A DNA stretch of 64,000 bases, from NCBI RefSeq assembly GCF_001953745.1, contig NZ_LWLN01000003.1:1-64000 (forward strand), written 5' to 3'. The DNA comes from Natrinema saccharevitans. GTDB lineage: Archaea > Halobacteriota > Halobacteria > Halobacteriales > Natrialbaceae. The position numbers and the translations under genes were made by a program. This document shows positions 16,124 to 25,891 of the stretch, in pieces. The notes beneath the pieces are model-generated. The model made no database searches and was not told the DNA's origin. It worked only from the letters and a program-made list of their open reading frames with translations. Positions within the stretch are counted from its first letter, which is position 1. Each line of letters begins with the position of its first letter.

Positions 16124-16380
16124 TGGGCCTTTCCGGGATCATCGACAGCATTCTCGACTCCACCGAGTCGGTAGCCGATACGACTGCGGAGGCTGCCGAC
16201 TCGAAGTTCCGAGCGATCACGCGGGTCGCGATTGCGTTGATCGCCGTGATCGCGTTCCTGATCGTGTACGCACTCGATGCGACGATGGCGGTAGGGATTC
16301 TCGTTCTCCTCATCGTAGCGGCGTACCTGCTCGATTACCGTCCCGGCAGCAGCGGCGACTCGTCGGGGCCACGGCAATAG
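16123..16380 (+). CDS. Small two-pass membrane protein
   Basis: An 85-residue protein with an amphipathic N-terminus (IIDSILDSTESVADTTAEAA) and two adjacent hydrophobic helices (about residues 31-52 and 54-72), then a short Ser/Gly tail. No conserved catalytic residues. It lies between secreted proteins and is probably an integral part of the envelope structure or a holin-like or scaffold component. Confidence 0.62.
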   Translation: MGLSGIIDSILDSTESVADTTAEAADSKFRAITRVAIALIAVIAFLIVYALDATMAVGILVLLIVAAYLLDYRPGSSGDSSGPRQ

Positions 16381-16390
16381 AGGTGAGACG

Positions 16391-17356
16391 ATGCCAGATA
16401 GGACACAGCCAACCGATAGCGCCCGGTCAACGGCGTCGCGAGTACTGGCCGTCATGGTGACGGTCACGATCGTCTCGAGTCTCCTGTTGTCGGGCTTCGT
16501 GGCCGCCCAAGACAGCACGCAGGACAGCGAGTGTACGGAGGTCGTCCACGACGGCTACCTGACTGACGAATCCTATGCAACGGCCTACAACAACGGCTCG
16601 ACGATCGAATCGACGACGGATAACGTCTACACGTCGATCGAACAGACGGACGCGTTCGTCCGCCTCGACGCCGAGAACCCCAACGCCTACTGCGTGAACA
16701 TGACCGTCAAAGTCCATCCCGATATCATCCCGCCCGCCGATGTCGGCGAGCTGTCGGCGACCGACGATAACACGACGTCGACATGGCGGAACACTCACGA
16801 TTTCGACACCGACCAGTCCTACACCGAGATCACGTTCGAACTCGAGCCCGAGTCGTCGGTGACGTTCGCGCCGAACAAGATCCGGATCAAGACCCTCTCG
16901 TGGGCTGACCAAAGCGGTTCCGGCGGCTTCCTCGATCGGATTCCGGTCCCGTTCAGCGGTGACGGCGACCTCGAGCAGCGATCCTACACGATCGACTCGG
17001 CGAACGGGTCGATCCAGACGGTCCCGCTCGAGAACGCAGACGGCCAGTCCGTTGACGACTGGCAGGCCGTCTACCGGATCGGCGACGGCCAGTGGCGGCC
17101 GATCTCGACCGATAGCGAGGGTCCGGCTTTCTACCGGGTAATCGACAACGAGACGGCCGTCCAGTTCCATTTCGACACGGACGAGTACGCCGAGGGCCGC
17201 GTCGAGGTCAAGTTCACTGCGAACCCCACCCAGATCGACAAACTCCGGTACGACCTGCGGTCGTACTCCGCGAGTTGGTCCGACCTGTTCAACTTCAACC
17301 TCGGGTTGCCGTCGCTCGTTGCCCCGACGGCCCCGGCCGCGGAGGTGATCCGATGA
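16391..17356 (+). CDS. Secreted protein of the envelope cluster
   Basis: A 321-residue protein with a signal peptide (hydrophobic residues about 19-37, cleavage near G-F-V-A-A-Q). The mature part has two cysteines (near residues 48 and 97) that could form a disulfide, several N-x-T sites and beta-rich segments (YTEITFELEPESSVTF, AVQFHFDTDEYAEGRVEVKF). The C-terminal LGLPSLVAPTAPAAEV is hydrophobic but short. The next gene's Shine-Dalgarno (GGAGGTGATC) lies inside its last codons. Role unknown. Confidence 0.65.
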   Translation: MPDRTQPTDSARSTASRVLAVMVTVTIVSSLLLSGFVAAQDSTQDSECTEVVHDGYLTDESYATAYNNGSTIESTTDNVYTSIEQTDAFVRLDAENPNAYCVNMTVKVHPDIIPPADVGELSATDDNTTSTWRNTHDFDTDQSYTEITFELEPESSVTFAPNKIRIKTLSWADQSGSGGFLDRIPVPFSGDGDLEQRSYTIDSANGSIQTVPLENADGQSVDDWQAVYRIGDGQWRPISTDSEGPAFYRVIDNETAVQFHFDTDEYAEGRVEVKFTANPTQIDKLRYDLRSYSASWSDLFNFNLGLPSLVAPTAPAAEVIR

Positions 17357-17655
17357 AACTCTCGCAGTGGATCACGGTGATCGCGGTGGCGCTCGTACTG
17401 GGCGCAAGTCTTCTCAACCCCGGTGGCGGGATCATCGCCCTCATTATCGCGGGTGTGATCCTCGTAGTCTACGCACTGGGCGAGTTCCTCCCCGAGTACA
17501 TCCTCGTGACGAACCAAGGGAAAAACGCCCGCAAGGACAAACAACGCCGGCGACGGGCCCGCGGTCTCAACCCGTTCAGTCGGTCCTCGAAGCGGAAGCG
17601 AGACGCTCGAGAGACGAACACCCAGTCGTCGACCGACGGTGGTCGCGATGAGTGA
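17353..17655 (+). CDS. Membrane protein with basic cytoplasmic tail
   Basis: A 100-residue protein with two hydrophobic helices (about residues 5-23 and 27-49), then a strongly basic tail (KDKQRRRRARGLNPFSRSSK) likely to face the cytoplasm and touch nucleic acid or acidic partners. The ATG overlaps the previous stop (ATGA at 17353-17356). Confidence 0.6.
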   Translation: MKLSQWITVIAVALVLGASLLNPGGGIIALIIAGVILVVYALGEFLPEYILVTNQGKNARKDKQRRRRARGLNPFSRSSKRKRDARETNTQSSTDGGRDE

Positions 17656-17962
17656 GCTGGCCGTCGTCGGCGTCGTCTCGGTCGGCAGTCTCCTCATCGC
17701 CTGGATGCTGAGCGTTCGCTACCAGAACGAATCCCGAGCCCTCGAGAGCGCCGTTCGCATCCCGTTCAACCTGGCGTGGATGCTCGCGGCGTTTTTCATG
17801 ATCCTCGGAGGCTACTGGAAGTCGGGGGCCTTCCTCCTGAGCCTCTGGGGCTATTTCTTCTTCTCGAACGCCAAACGGGTTCGAGAGGACGACCTCACGT
17901 CCAGCCCGAGCGGATGGCGACAAAAAGCCGCCAACTGGTCGCCCTACGACCGTTCTGGCTGA
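17648..17962 (+). CDS. Membrane protein with two helices
   Basis: A 104-residue protein. The ATG at 17648 is preferred over a GTG nine bases upstream. Helices lie at about residues 4-22 and 43-75 (LAWMLAAFFMILGG and FLLSLWGYFFFS), then a short polar tail. The start overlaps the preceding gene by eight bases. Similar in size to the other small membrane proteins here, and probably part of the same membrane complex. Confidence 0.6.
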   Translation: MSELAVVGVVSVGSLLIAWMLSVRYQNESRALESAVRIPFNLAWMLAAFFMILGGYWKSGAFLLSLWGYFFFSNAKRVREDDLTSSPSGWRQKAANWSPYDRSG

Positions 17963-17983
17963 CGATTTTCGTTTGGTCGCCGA

Positions 17984-17990
17984 TTATAAA
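17984..17990 (+). promoter_or_regulatory. TATA box for leaderless gene at 18009
   Basis: TTATAAA at 17984-17990 stands about 22 bases before the ATG at 18009, matching a leaderless archaeal promoter. It is the only clear internal promoter seen in the 6.3-26.8 kb cluster, and splits it into a surface-protein half and a membrane/ATPase half. Confidence 0.6.
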
Positions 17991-18008
17991 TCCAGACACA
18001 CCTATGAC

Positions 18009-18260
18009 ATGACGAGACATCAATCACTAACGACCGGCAGAGTCACCACGAACAACGAGGCGATCCAACTCTATCTCGGCGTCCGATTCTCCCGTGCGCC
18101 ACGCAACCCGCTCCGGGGCGCGACCGAGTACGGCGCGCTGTGTGATTCGGATGTCGTCGTCGTGTTTCCGGCTGACCAACCCCCGACGTTTCCGTTCGAG
18201 GTGACGCTTCCCGACCCGATCGACGAACACGACCTGCAACACGCACTTACGAATCCATGA
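18009..18260 (+). CDS. Small soluble protein heading the ATPase half
   Basis: An 83-residue protein starting MTRHQSLTTGRVTTNNEAIQ. The middle (GALCDSDVVVVFPADQPPTF) looks like a small alpha/beta fold. A downstream start was chosen over an upstream in-frame one because of the TATA box spacing. The ATG of the next gene overlaps its stop. Function unknown. Confidence 0.5.
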   Translation: MTRHQSLTTGRVTTNNEAIQLYLGVRFSRAPRNPLRGATEYGALCDSDVVVVFPADQPPTFPFEVTLPDPIDEHDLQHALTNP

Positions 18261-18919
18261 GTACCCACCCAGACCGACCCACGAGCGACAGCTCACCACA
18301 ATCCGACCAGCAGCGATCCGAACTCTCGGAACTCCGGCGATCCCTCTCGATCAAACAGGACTACGTCCGCGACGAGGACCCCGAGCTATTCGAGGAGATC
18401 GGCACGTTCCTGCAGGTCTCCGCGACGCTCCACGATGGGAGCGTCGCCTCGAGAGTCCAATCGAAACTCCGAGAGCTGAAACGCGGCAACAAGATGCGGG
18501 CCCATCGGAACGTCGACGACCCGGAGGACGCCTTCGCGGACGACTGCGACGGTTGTGAGCATTACGGCGTCAACTGCCCGATGCTCAATCGATACTCGGT
18601 AACGAAGACGATCTCCCGAGTTATCGAGGAAGCTGAGAGCGACGACGAGGTGATAGAGAAGCTGACCGACATCGCCATCGAGAACAACTGCCACGTCGTC
18701 CTCGATGAACTCGACGACTGTCAGGACTCCTACGCCGAACTGCTCGAGCGTGGCTACGAACTCAAAACGCGAGCGGTCGAAGCGATCTCGGGGTCCGCCG
18801 ACGGGAGCGGAAGCGAGACGGGCGTGACGGCGACGTTCGATGAACCGTCGCCCGAAGACGAACGCCGCGTCGAGGAGACGATCGAACACGTCATGAGCGA
18901 CGAGGAGGACGACCAATGA
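18257..18919 (+). CDS. Soluble protein with cysteine cluster
   Basis: A 220-residue very acidic protein. After a disordered N-terminus comes a helical part (SELSELRRSLSIKQDYV, LQVSATLHDGSVASRVQSK). A cysteine group at about residues 95-107 (CDGCEHYGVNCPM) could bind zinc or an iron-sulfur cluster. The C-terminal half is charged and helical. It is coupled by ATGA to the membrane protein that follows. Confidence 0.58.
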   Translation: MSTHPDRPTSDSSPQSDQQRSELSELRRSLSIKQDYVRDEDPELFEEIGTFLQVSATLHDGSVASRVQSKLRELKRGNKMRAHRNVDDPEDAFADDCDGCEHYGVNCPMLNRYSVTKTISRVIEEAESDDEVIEKLTDIAIENNCHVVLDELDDCQDSYAELLERGYELKTRAVEAISGSADGSGSETGVTATFDEPSPEDERRVEETIEHVMSDEEDDQ

Positions 18920-19923
18920 ACTTCGACCTCGTTTCGGCCGCGATCGGCGCGGTGGTGTTCCTGCTCACACTGTTCGTCGTCTACAAACTCGCCATGGCAG
19001 TGACCTCGCTGGGTGACGACGAACACGACACCGAGAGTACACAGGATCGGCTTACGATGGAGGACAGGGCACGCCATCGGCGGGTCGGCTTCCGGCGTCG
19101 CGTGGGCCGCCAGACGATGACGATGAAGGTATTCCTCGGGGCCGTTGGCATCCTGCTCGTCTACTTCGCGATCGCCATCTATCAGGTTGCCCAAACTGGC
19201 AGTCCCGCTGAGGCGGCCTACGCTGGCTACGTCCAGTACGGCGTGGCCTTCTTGATCCTCGTCGGCGCTGGCGTCGTTTTCAAGGCGAAACAGGATTCGA
19301 AAGCGGGCGAAGTCCAGATTATGAAAGAGCAGACGGGGGGTAACAGCCGGCGAACGGTCAAGTTCGACCTCCGACTCGCCCACGACACTGATAACGACAC
19401 GACGCTGGTCCCGCAACTCAAGTCGAATCCGTTCCTCGGGCTGTTCTGGCGGCCGTTGCTGGTGGCCGACGACCCGGAACTCCGGGACTCCGATCATCGC
19501 CTCCCCGACGACCTCGTGTTTTGGGAGGTGCCGGACGACGAGTCGGCCGTCTGGGGTGATCGCGGCGAAGACGCAACTGTCCGGGCAAAGCGAGTCCGAA
19601 CGGTCCATAACCCCGACCGCGCGGCTGACTACGAAATCGTCCCGTCGGAGCGCAAATCTCAATCGGAGATCAACGACCTCGAGAATGATATCAACGAACT
19701 CGAGGCGGAACTTCGTGCTGAGCGGATCCAGAACGGTATCCTCTCGGAGAAGATCACCGATATCGAGAACATCCTGACGAACGAGGAGTACGACAGTCTC
19801 CACCGGGTCAAGCAGGCTCAAGACGCATTAGAGGACGAGAAAGACGACCACCAGCAACAGTACGACGAGCAACAGCCCGCCAGCGGGAACGGCCGCGGGC
19901 AGCCCGCTCCGCAGCACAACTGA
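18916..19923 (+). CDS. Three-pass membrane protein with C-terminal coiled coil
   Basis: A 335-residue protein with helices at about residues 6-28, 68-90 and 100-122. A cytoplasmic region of some 100 residues and then a coiled coil (about 240-310: DLENDINELEAELRAERIQN) and a glutamine-rich tail follow. The topology resembles a scaffold that ties a membrane complex to cytoplasmic partners. Next come two larger membrane proteins and the ATPase, so I infer it is part of an ATP-driven membrane machine. Confidence 0.65.
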   Translation: MNFDLVSAAIGAVVFLLTLFVVYKLAMAVTSLGDDEHDTESTQDRLTMEDRARHRRVGFRRRVGRQTMTMKVFLGAVGILLVYFAIAIYQVAQTGSPAEAAYAGYVQYGVAFLILVGAGVVFKAKQDSKAGEVQIMKEQTGGNSRRTVKFDLRLAHDTDNDTTLVPQLKSNPFLGLFWRPLLVADDPELRDSDHRLPDDLVFWEVPDDESAVWGDRGEDATVRAKRVRTVHNPDRAADYEIVPSERKSQSEINDLENDINELEAELRAERIQNGILSEKITDIENILTNEEYDSLHRVKQAQDALEDEKDDHQQQYDEQQPASGNGRGQPAPQHN

Positions 19924-19938
19924 GTTCTCACCTGATCC

Positions 19939-21270
19939 ATGTTCGATAATCCATCCAATCGAGGAGCCACTCGGCTCGCGACCTTGTGTATCGCCCTGGT
20001 CCTCGCCGGCGCTGTCTTCGGCGCGATCACGCCGGCAGCAGCCGCGACCGGGACTCAAGCAGACAACGCGACCAACACGTCTTCCCCGTCGACGACGCCG
20101 TCACAGGCCGATCTCGTCCGTATCACGCCGGACAATCCGGACGAGGACTACCTCTCGGTACAGACCGAAACGACCGACGAGGTCTACAACACGACGGGGC
20201 CGTACGCGACGTTCACGCTCTCGGAACCCGTCGAATCGGCCCGCGTCCAACAGTCGAAGGCTGACGCGCGGGTCCTTGGAGGCGGGCGCGTCGTCCGCAT
20301 CGCGTACGAGGACGATGCGGCCGGCAAGAACGCCTCGCTGTACACTGCCGAGTTGTTCTTCCCCGACGGCTCGCAACGCTCGATCGACCTCTACGCGACT
20401 CAGACCGGCGTATCCGTCGCGGCTGGCGATCTTGAGCAGTACGAGGGGTTCATCGACTACACACTCGAGCAGGCCGGGTCCGAGGGATACGATCAGACGC
20501 CCGAGGGCGCACGCAGCTACCTCGAGACGAAAGAGGAACGAGCCAACCTGTTCGACTCGCTGTTCACGGAACACGTCATGATGTTCATCTCGCTGCTGTT
20601 TGCAGCAGCGCGGAACTTCGTGACGTGGGTGGTCGCTGTGGCGATCATCGCCGGGGTCGCGTTCTACTTCGAACGCAAGCACGGCTGGATCCTCCGACTC
20701 CAGCAGAAAGCCGAGAGTCGAGGTGAACTGATCCGCGAGGCCGTCCGCCAGACGTACGAAGAACGGCGGAACACGGCCGCCAAGCACCCGCTCGAGGACG
20801 TAACAGAGATCGGTCCGAATGCGGCCCGCTACTGGCGAGAGACCGGCGTCGAGACGGTCAACGACATGGTCGAAATGACCTGCAAAGGCGTCGTCGCGCT
20901 CACTGAGGATGGGAACGTCAAGTACGACGAGAACGGCGACGTGGTCTACGCCCATCACGGGGTTGACGACCTCATGGACGTTGACCCGCTGACCCTCGAG
21001 CAACTCCGATCGGAGACGTGGCTCGCGCCGGTGATCTACGAGGGCCGACTCACCCCGACGACTGCCCTCTCGAATATCGAATCGGCCCTGATGGTCGCCG
21101 AGAAGGACTACAACCGCGGGAACGAGGTTCGTGACGCCCGGCGGAAAGTCTCCGAGTTAAACAAACGACTTGCCGGCCGGCGTGACTTCGAGAACCGGGA
21201 GACGTCGTCGAACGCACCGCGTCACGACCAACAGACCGACTTCACCGGTACCGCTGCAGGAGGTGACTGA
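19939..21270 (+). CDS. Signal-peptide protein with ectodomain, membrane span and cytoplasmic domain
   Basis: A 443-residue protein with a signal peptide at residues 1-36, an ectodomain (about 37-205) with N-x-T/S sites, a long hydrophobic segment at about 212-244 that could cross once or form a hairpin, and a basic-then-mixed cytoplasmic domain (245-443). The cytoplasmic part has helical segments (LREAVRQTYEERRNTAAKH, RKVSELNKRLAGRRDFENRE) and an HhH-like stretch (TEIGPNAARYWRETGVETVN). The last codons (GGAGGTGACTGA) supply the next gene's Shine-Dalgarno, giving the tail G-G-D. Confidence 0.65.
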   Translation: MFDNPSNRGATRLATLCIALVLAGAVFGAITPAAAATGTQADNATNTSSPSTTPSQADLVRITPDNPDEDYLSVQTETTDEVYNTTGPYATFTLSEPVESARVQQSKADARVLGGGRVVRIAYEDDAAGKNASLYTAELFFPDGSQRSIDLYATQTGVSVAAGDLEQYEGFIDYTLEQAGSEGYDQTPEGARSYLETKEERANLFDSLFTEHVMMFISLLFAAARNFVTWVVAVAIIAGVAFYFERKHGWILRLQQKAESRGELIREAVRQTYEERRNTAAKHPLEDVTEIGPNAARYWRETGVETVNDMVEMTCKGVVALTEDGNVKYDENGDVVYAHHGVDDLMDVDPLTLEQLRSETWLAPVIYEGRLTPTTALSNIESALMVAEKDYNRGNEVRDARRKVSELNKRLAGRRDFENRETSSNAPRHDQQTDFTGTAAGGD

Positions 21271-21275
21271 CTACG

Positions 21276-23393
21276 ATGTCGCTCTCACTACTTGATGAGG
21301 CCGATCCGGAAACAGAGGACTCGCCCTCGATACTGACTCGGATCTCGAACCTCATTCTTGGGGACCCGCGAAAGGCTCCACGGCGGATCCTTACGCTGCT
21401 GGTGTTCCTTTTGTTCGGGATCATCTCGCTCGGCGTCTGGTTGCTACTTAACTCGCAGATCGACACCTCCGGGTCGTCCGCCCCGATCGTCGGTCCGGCG
21501 CTGTCGATCCTGACCAGCGTTTGGACCATCCCGGTGGTGACGCTGTGGTTCACCCGTCAGTGGGTGTTGTTCAACCGCAGCCGGAAAGCGAAGAAGGCCG
21601 CAGATGTCACCGGCTGGACCGTCGAGACAATCGTCCGCCTCCGCGAAGAGATCAAAACGACCGACGGCTGTACGCGGATCATCGCTTCGACCGGCGAGTC
21701 CCAAGCCGAGATCGAGGATCGAATCGACGCCGGCCTCGACGGCGAGTACGACGACGACACCGTCGATTTCTGGGCTGAACGCGCTACTGACGACTCGAAG
21801 AAAGCTGCGGAGTCTGAGGCGGCCAGCGAAGACGCGGCGGCGAGTATCTGGGACGAACTCGAAGACGATGCCGACGACGAGCCCGACCGTATCGAGGAGT
21901 TACGAGCCCGCGAACGTGACCTGACCAAGGAGTACAACCGCAAGGCCGAGCGGATCGAGGAGGTACTCGAATCGGCCCTCGAGGGCGAGATTGACCCGGT
22001 GAAGGTGCTGGAAGCGGACGACCGGGCGTCGTTCTACGAGCTGGTAGACGACGAATCTCAGGACCTCATCGACGAGGCCGACGCCCTCCTCGAGGAGTGC
22101 GACCGAATCGACCAAGAACTCGAGGAGATCCGGACGGAACTCGAGACGCTACTCGAACAGGAACTCGAGACCGCTGCGGTCGTTGACGACCTCGCGGAAG
22201 GGTTCGAAGCCGCGGCCGCCCTCGATGACGCACTCTACGAGGAAGGCTACAACCGAGCGGACTGGTTCGGCGAAAACCAGCCGACCGAAGACCGATCGCT
22301 CCGCTCCCGAATCCGCGGGATTCCGGGCTGGCTCATGTCGGCCCCCAGTCGGCTGTACGGCGCGGTTTCGTCGGACAGTGGCTCGAGTGCCAACGCCGAT
22401 ACCGCCCGTGATCACCAAGTCCCGTGGCGGGTTCGGTTCCTTGAGGAGGCTAAGCACCTTTGGCTCGACCTCCAGAGTGGGTTCCGAACCGGTGCTGCCG
22501 CCATCAAGTTCGGCGTCCCGGCGCTGGTTGCGTTCGTCCTGCAGTTGTTCCTCGTCGGGCTGTGGACGACGCTGCCGGTCTACGGGCTCATCCTGGCGAC
22601 GAGTACGCTCGTCGGCCTCGCGTCGTTCTGGATCGTCAAGCGCCGCCGCCAGCGCCGCCTCCGACGCTACCGGCGCAACTCGACCGAGGAGTACTGGTAC
22701 GACTGTGCTGGCCAGTTCAAAACCGTCCAGACGGCCGACGTGACGGCCTACATGGCGTTCATCGGTGGCCGCCGCTACGCCGCCTACGATCGCGAGGAGT
22801 TCACCCGGAAGACGAGCCGAGTGATGTACCAGCATATCTCGGATGAACCCATTGCGCCCTCGAACCTGCAACACTACGCGCGGTGTCTCGAGCAGATGCA
22901 GCCGAACCTCAAGGGCCACCGGGAGAACGTCCTGAAACCGGGGATCATGACTGACCTTGAGCAGACGGTCCGGGATTCGGAGGACGAACTGATCCCGAAA
23001 GCGGAACTCGCGTGGTCGGTGATCGAACAGCCGACGACCTCGCGGATCGAACGCCGACTCGGACACGACCCCGAACTCGTCGCCAGCGAGTACAAGTCCC
23101 TCGTCGACGATCTCCACGTCCTCGACGAACACGAGGTCGAGTTCTTGGACGCGAACGGAGAGACGCAGTCGATCACACTCGTCTTCCCGTCGGACAAGAA
23201 CCGGCTCCCGGATATCTCGGAACGACACTCGCAGTTTTCCGACCGCTTTACCGACAAGAAAGGCGACCCGGTCTACGAGATGCCCGCAGTCGATCCGCGG
23301 GACGGTCTTCAGGGCTTCATCCCGACACCCCGCGAGGCGGCGCTGCTCGGTGGGATGGATCCGGGAGAGGTCGCGACTGCAGGAGGTGACTGA
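21276..23393 (+). CDS. Large four-pass membrane protein with coiled-coil cytoplasmic loop
   Basis: A 705-residue protein. Two helices at about residues 40-60 and 72-93 and two at about 405-450 flank a 310-residue charged loop that is mostly coiled coil (about 195-325, many E-L-x-x-R-E repeats). A C-terminal cytoplasmic domain of 250 residues follows and includes HVLDEHEVEFLDANGETQ. No P-loop. Position and coupling (GGAGGTGACTGA tail ending G-G-D, as in the previous gene) link it to the ATPase immediately downstream. I infer a channel or anchor for that motor. Confidence 0.65.
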   Translation: MSLSLLDEADPETEDSPSILTRISNLILGDPRKAPRRILTLLVFLLFGIISLGVWLLLNSQIDTSGSSAPIVGPALSILTSVWTIPVVTLWFTRQWVLFNRSRKAKKAADVTGWTVETIVRLREEIKTTDGCTRIIASTGESQAEIEDRIDAGLDGEYDDDTVDFWAERATDDSKKAAESEAASEDAAASIWDELEDDADDEPDRIEELRARERDLTKEYNRKAERIEEVLESALEGEIDPVKVLEADDRASFYELVDDESQDLIDEADALLEECDRIDQELEEIRTELETLLEQELETAAVVDDLAEGFEAAAALDDALYEEGYNRADWFGENQPTEDRSLRSRIRGIPGWLMSAPSRLYGAVSSDSGSSANADTARDHQVPWRVRFLEEAKHLWLDLQSGFRTGAAAIKFGVPALVAFVLQLFLVGLWTTLPVYGLILATSTLVGLASFWIVKRRRQRRLRRYRRNSTEEYWYDCAGQFKTVQTADVTAYMAFIGGRRYAAYDREEFTRKTSRVMYQHISDEPIAPSNLQHYARCLEQMQPNLKGHRENVLKPGIMTDLEQTVRDSEDELIPKAELAWSVIEQPTTSRIERRLGHDPELVASEYKSLVDDLHVLDEHEVEFLDANGETQSITLVFPSDKNRLPDISERHSQFSDRFTDKKGDPVYEMPAVDPRDGLQGFIPTPREAALLGGMDPGEVATAGGD

Positions 23394-23398
23394 TTCTC

Positions 23399-25891
23399 AT
23401 GAGCCAACCACAACCAGCCGAGACTCCGGACCAGGAGACCGACGACACGAACAGCGGTACGGGCACTCAAACCGAACTCGTTCAGTATCAGGAGATCCAA
23501 GCCGAGGACGAGACCGACGTTGGGACGGCCCTCGAGAATCTCCAGCAGCAGAGCTACGAGCAAAGTGAACGCAAGTCCCAAGCCGAACACGAGGCGTTCA
23601 TCCGGAAGATCATCACTGAGGCTCGATGGTCCCTTTCGGGGAAAGGCGACTACCCCGCGGATGATCTGCTCCACGCGCTCCACTGGACGATCAAACGCGA
23701 CCCGAACCTCACGGAGATCCTGTCGCCGGCCTACGACGGTGACTACATCACCAGCACGACGAAGGCCCGCTTTTTTGATCACGACGCCGTACGGGCCGAG
23801 GGCCGGTCACCGCCAAGCCTCGAACGCGAACTCGAGGTCCTGACCGAGATCGCGAAGGAACTCAACTACCTGAACGCGCTGACCGACCCCTCGAACTACG
23901 CGCCGGTCTACCTCGAGAAACTCGACCCCGAGGAGGTCCCCCACGCGCCGGACGTCGACGAGATCGTACCGATCGGCCGCCGGCGCGTTTCGAAAGACGA
24001 CCCGGCCGAGATCAAGGACAAAGCGGTCGAGATTCCCCACGACGACTGCGACCATATCCTCGCGATCGCGAAGCCGCGCGAGGGCAAGGACTCGACGCTC
24101 ACCTCTATCGGAATGAACCTTTGGCGACAGCACGGCTACAAGTACATCTCGTTGCACGACGACGGCCGGATGGAAACGCCCATGCTGTCGATCCCCAACG
24201 ACGAGCAGGCGATCAGGGACAACCTCGAGCGATTCAACCAGCAGCCCCGAGCGATGGATACGACGGTCTACGTTCCCCGGATGGAGGGCACGCCAGAGGT
24301 GCTGCCGGCGAACTTCGAGACGTTCACCCTCGGGATCGACATGCTGACGCCGAAGGACATCCTCCGACTCGCCGGCGTCACCGACTCGGATCCGTCCCTC
24401 GAGTTACGGATCAAAGAGGCCCTCGAGATCACGCTCGATCGCTCCCGGCAGGTCGACGAACTCGTTAACCTGCTGTTCGACTTCGCGGAAGGCCTCGAGG
24501 CAACGATCGAGTGGACCGAGGTGCAGGACAAACACAAGAGCGACGGGTCGGTCGAAACGCGGGAGACGTCGTTCTCGCTGGCCGCCGACAAGGCCGTCGA
24601 GAAGGCCGCCCAGCGGCTTGCCCGTCTCGCCGGCGAGGGCTTCATCGCCTCACCCGACGCCGCGACGAACCTCGACTTTCAGGAGATGCTGGCTGACAAG
24701 GAGACGGCGGCGGTGCTGTGCTGTAACTTCATCGATGCCAGCGAGGGGTTCAAGTACACGATTATGGACCTCTGGCTCCAGAAGATCATGGCCGCTCGAG
24801 ACGAGTGGCCGCGTCTTCCGCGGGTCTGTCTCGAGGTCCGCGAATTGAAGAACGTCGCCCCCTCGCAGATCCAACACGCCCGCTACAAGGACCAGATTCG
24901 GGCGCTGCAACAGACGTTCCGGATCATCGCCACGCAGGGTGGCTCCCGGCGGGTCCTCCTGCTGGGGTCGACCCAGAAGTTCAACGACGTCCTCCGACCG
25001 GTGCGGAACAATATGGACACGAAGATCCTCCTACGGCAGGGGCAGGAACAGGTCCGCGAACTCGACAAGAAGTTCGATTTCACTCCGGACCAGTTCAGCC
25101 AACTACGGACGTTCGAGACCGGCGACGGGATGATCTACGCCGACGGGGAGCCGTTCTGGCCGATCGAGTGGCGCGGCGCGCCGTGTGGCCTCGGTCTCGG
25201 CGATCAGGTCTGGCGAGACCGCTACGGGAAGGCATGGGGCGCTCGAGTGCGAGAGACGGCTGACCCGCCGTGGTCGACGAAGAACACGCCGCCGTGGTGG
25301 GTCGACGTTCTCACCGGCGATGCACTCGCCGAGGGGAAACCCGCCGTCGGTGGGTGGTACCTGCGGCCCGAGGACTTCCCCGCGCCGGTCGCGTCGATCG
25401 ACGACCCGGAGACCGCGGCCGACGCAGTCACTGACCGGCTGGTCGAGTGGGCGCTGCAACAGCGCCGCGAGTACCCCGTCCCGTCGACGCTGACGCTCGA
25501 GCCGCTGGCCGGCGACGAACGCCAGCAGGACATCACGCTCGAGCAGATCGGTCGCGAGACCACCTACGAGGATATCGCAAAGCGCCACGACGTGCCCCGG
25601 TCGATCACGCCGTGGCTCCGGAAGGCGGCAAGCACTCGGCAGCGATATATCACCGTCTGCGAACTCGTCGACGAACACGAGTTCACGAGCTACCCCGAAC
25701 TCCACGAGGCGCTGAATATCGACGAGTGGACGCTGGGGACGTTCCGAAACCACGCGTCGGACGACGACCGGCTCGGGCCGTGTCTCGACAAGAACGACGA
25801 CCACGAGTACGTCCTGACGCCAGTCGGGAAACGCGTCCTCGAGATCGACTGGGGCGCTGTCGAGCAGGGCCTCGAGGAGGTCGATGCGTGA
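23399..25891 (+). CDS. HerA/FtsK-superfamily-like ATPase with wHTH tail
   Basis: An 830-residue soluble protein. Residues about 221-235 (AIAKPREGKDSTLTSIG) form a degenerate P-loop with G-K-D-S in place of G-K-S/T. Residues about 475-482 (RVCLEVRE) sit where the Walker B strand and acidic residues should be, and GSTQKFNDVL at about 523-532 matches the glutamine sensor of FtsK/HerA/VirD4 enzymes. The C-terminus (about 700-825) looks like two winged helices (TYEDIAKRHDVPRSITPWLR and TSYPELHEALNIDEWTLGTF). It likely pumps DNA or protein through the membrane complex encoded just upstream. The stop overlaps the MCM-like gene by one base (TGATG). Confidence 0.72.
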   Translation: MSQPQPAETPDQETDDTNSGTGTQTELVQYQEIQAEDETDVGTALENLQQQSYEQSERKSQAEHEAFIRKIITEARWSLSGKGDYPADDLLHALHWTIKRDPNLTEILSPAYDGDYITSTTKARFFDHDAVRAEGRSPPSLERELEVLTEIAKELNYLNALTDPSNYAPVYLEKLDPEEVPHAPDVDEIVPIGRRRVSKDDPAEIKDKAVEIPHDDCDHILAIAKPREGKDSTLTSIGMNLWRQHGYKYISLHDDGRMETPMLSIPNDEQAIRDNLERFNQQPRAMDTTVYVPRMEGTPEVLPANFETFTLGIDMLTPKDILRLAGVTDSDPSLELRIKEALEITLDRSRQVDELVNLLFDFAEGLEATIEWTEVQDKHKSDGSVETRETSFSLAADKAVEKAAQRLARLAGEGFIASPDAATNLDFQEMLADKETAAVLCCNFIDASEGFKYTIMDLWLQKIMAARDEWPRLPRVCLEVRELKNVAPSQIQHARYKDQIRALQQTFRIIATQGGSRRVLLLGSTQKFNDVLRPVRNNMDTKILLRQGQEQVRELDKKFDFTPDQFSQLRTFETGDGMIYADGEPFWPIEWRGAPCGLGLGDQVWRDRYGKAWGARVRETADPPWSTKNTPPWWVDVLTGDALAEGKPAVGGWYLRPEDFPAPVASIDDPETAADAVTDRLVEWALQQRREYPVPSTLTLEPLAGDERQQDITLEQIGRETTYEDIAKRHDVPRSITPWLRKAASTRQRYITVCELVDEHEFTSYPELHEALNIDEWTLGTFRNHASDDDRLGPCLDKNDDHEYVLTPVGKRVLEIDWGAVEQGLEEVDA

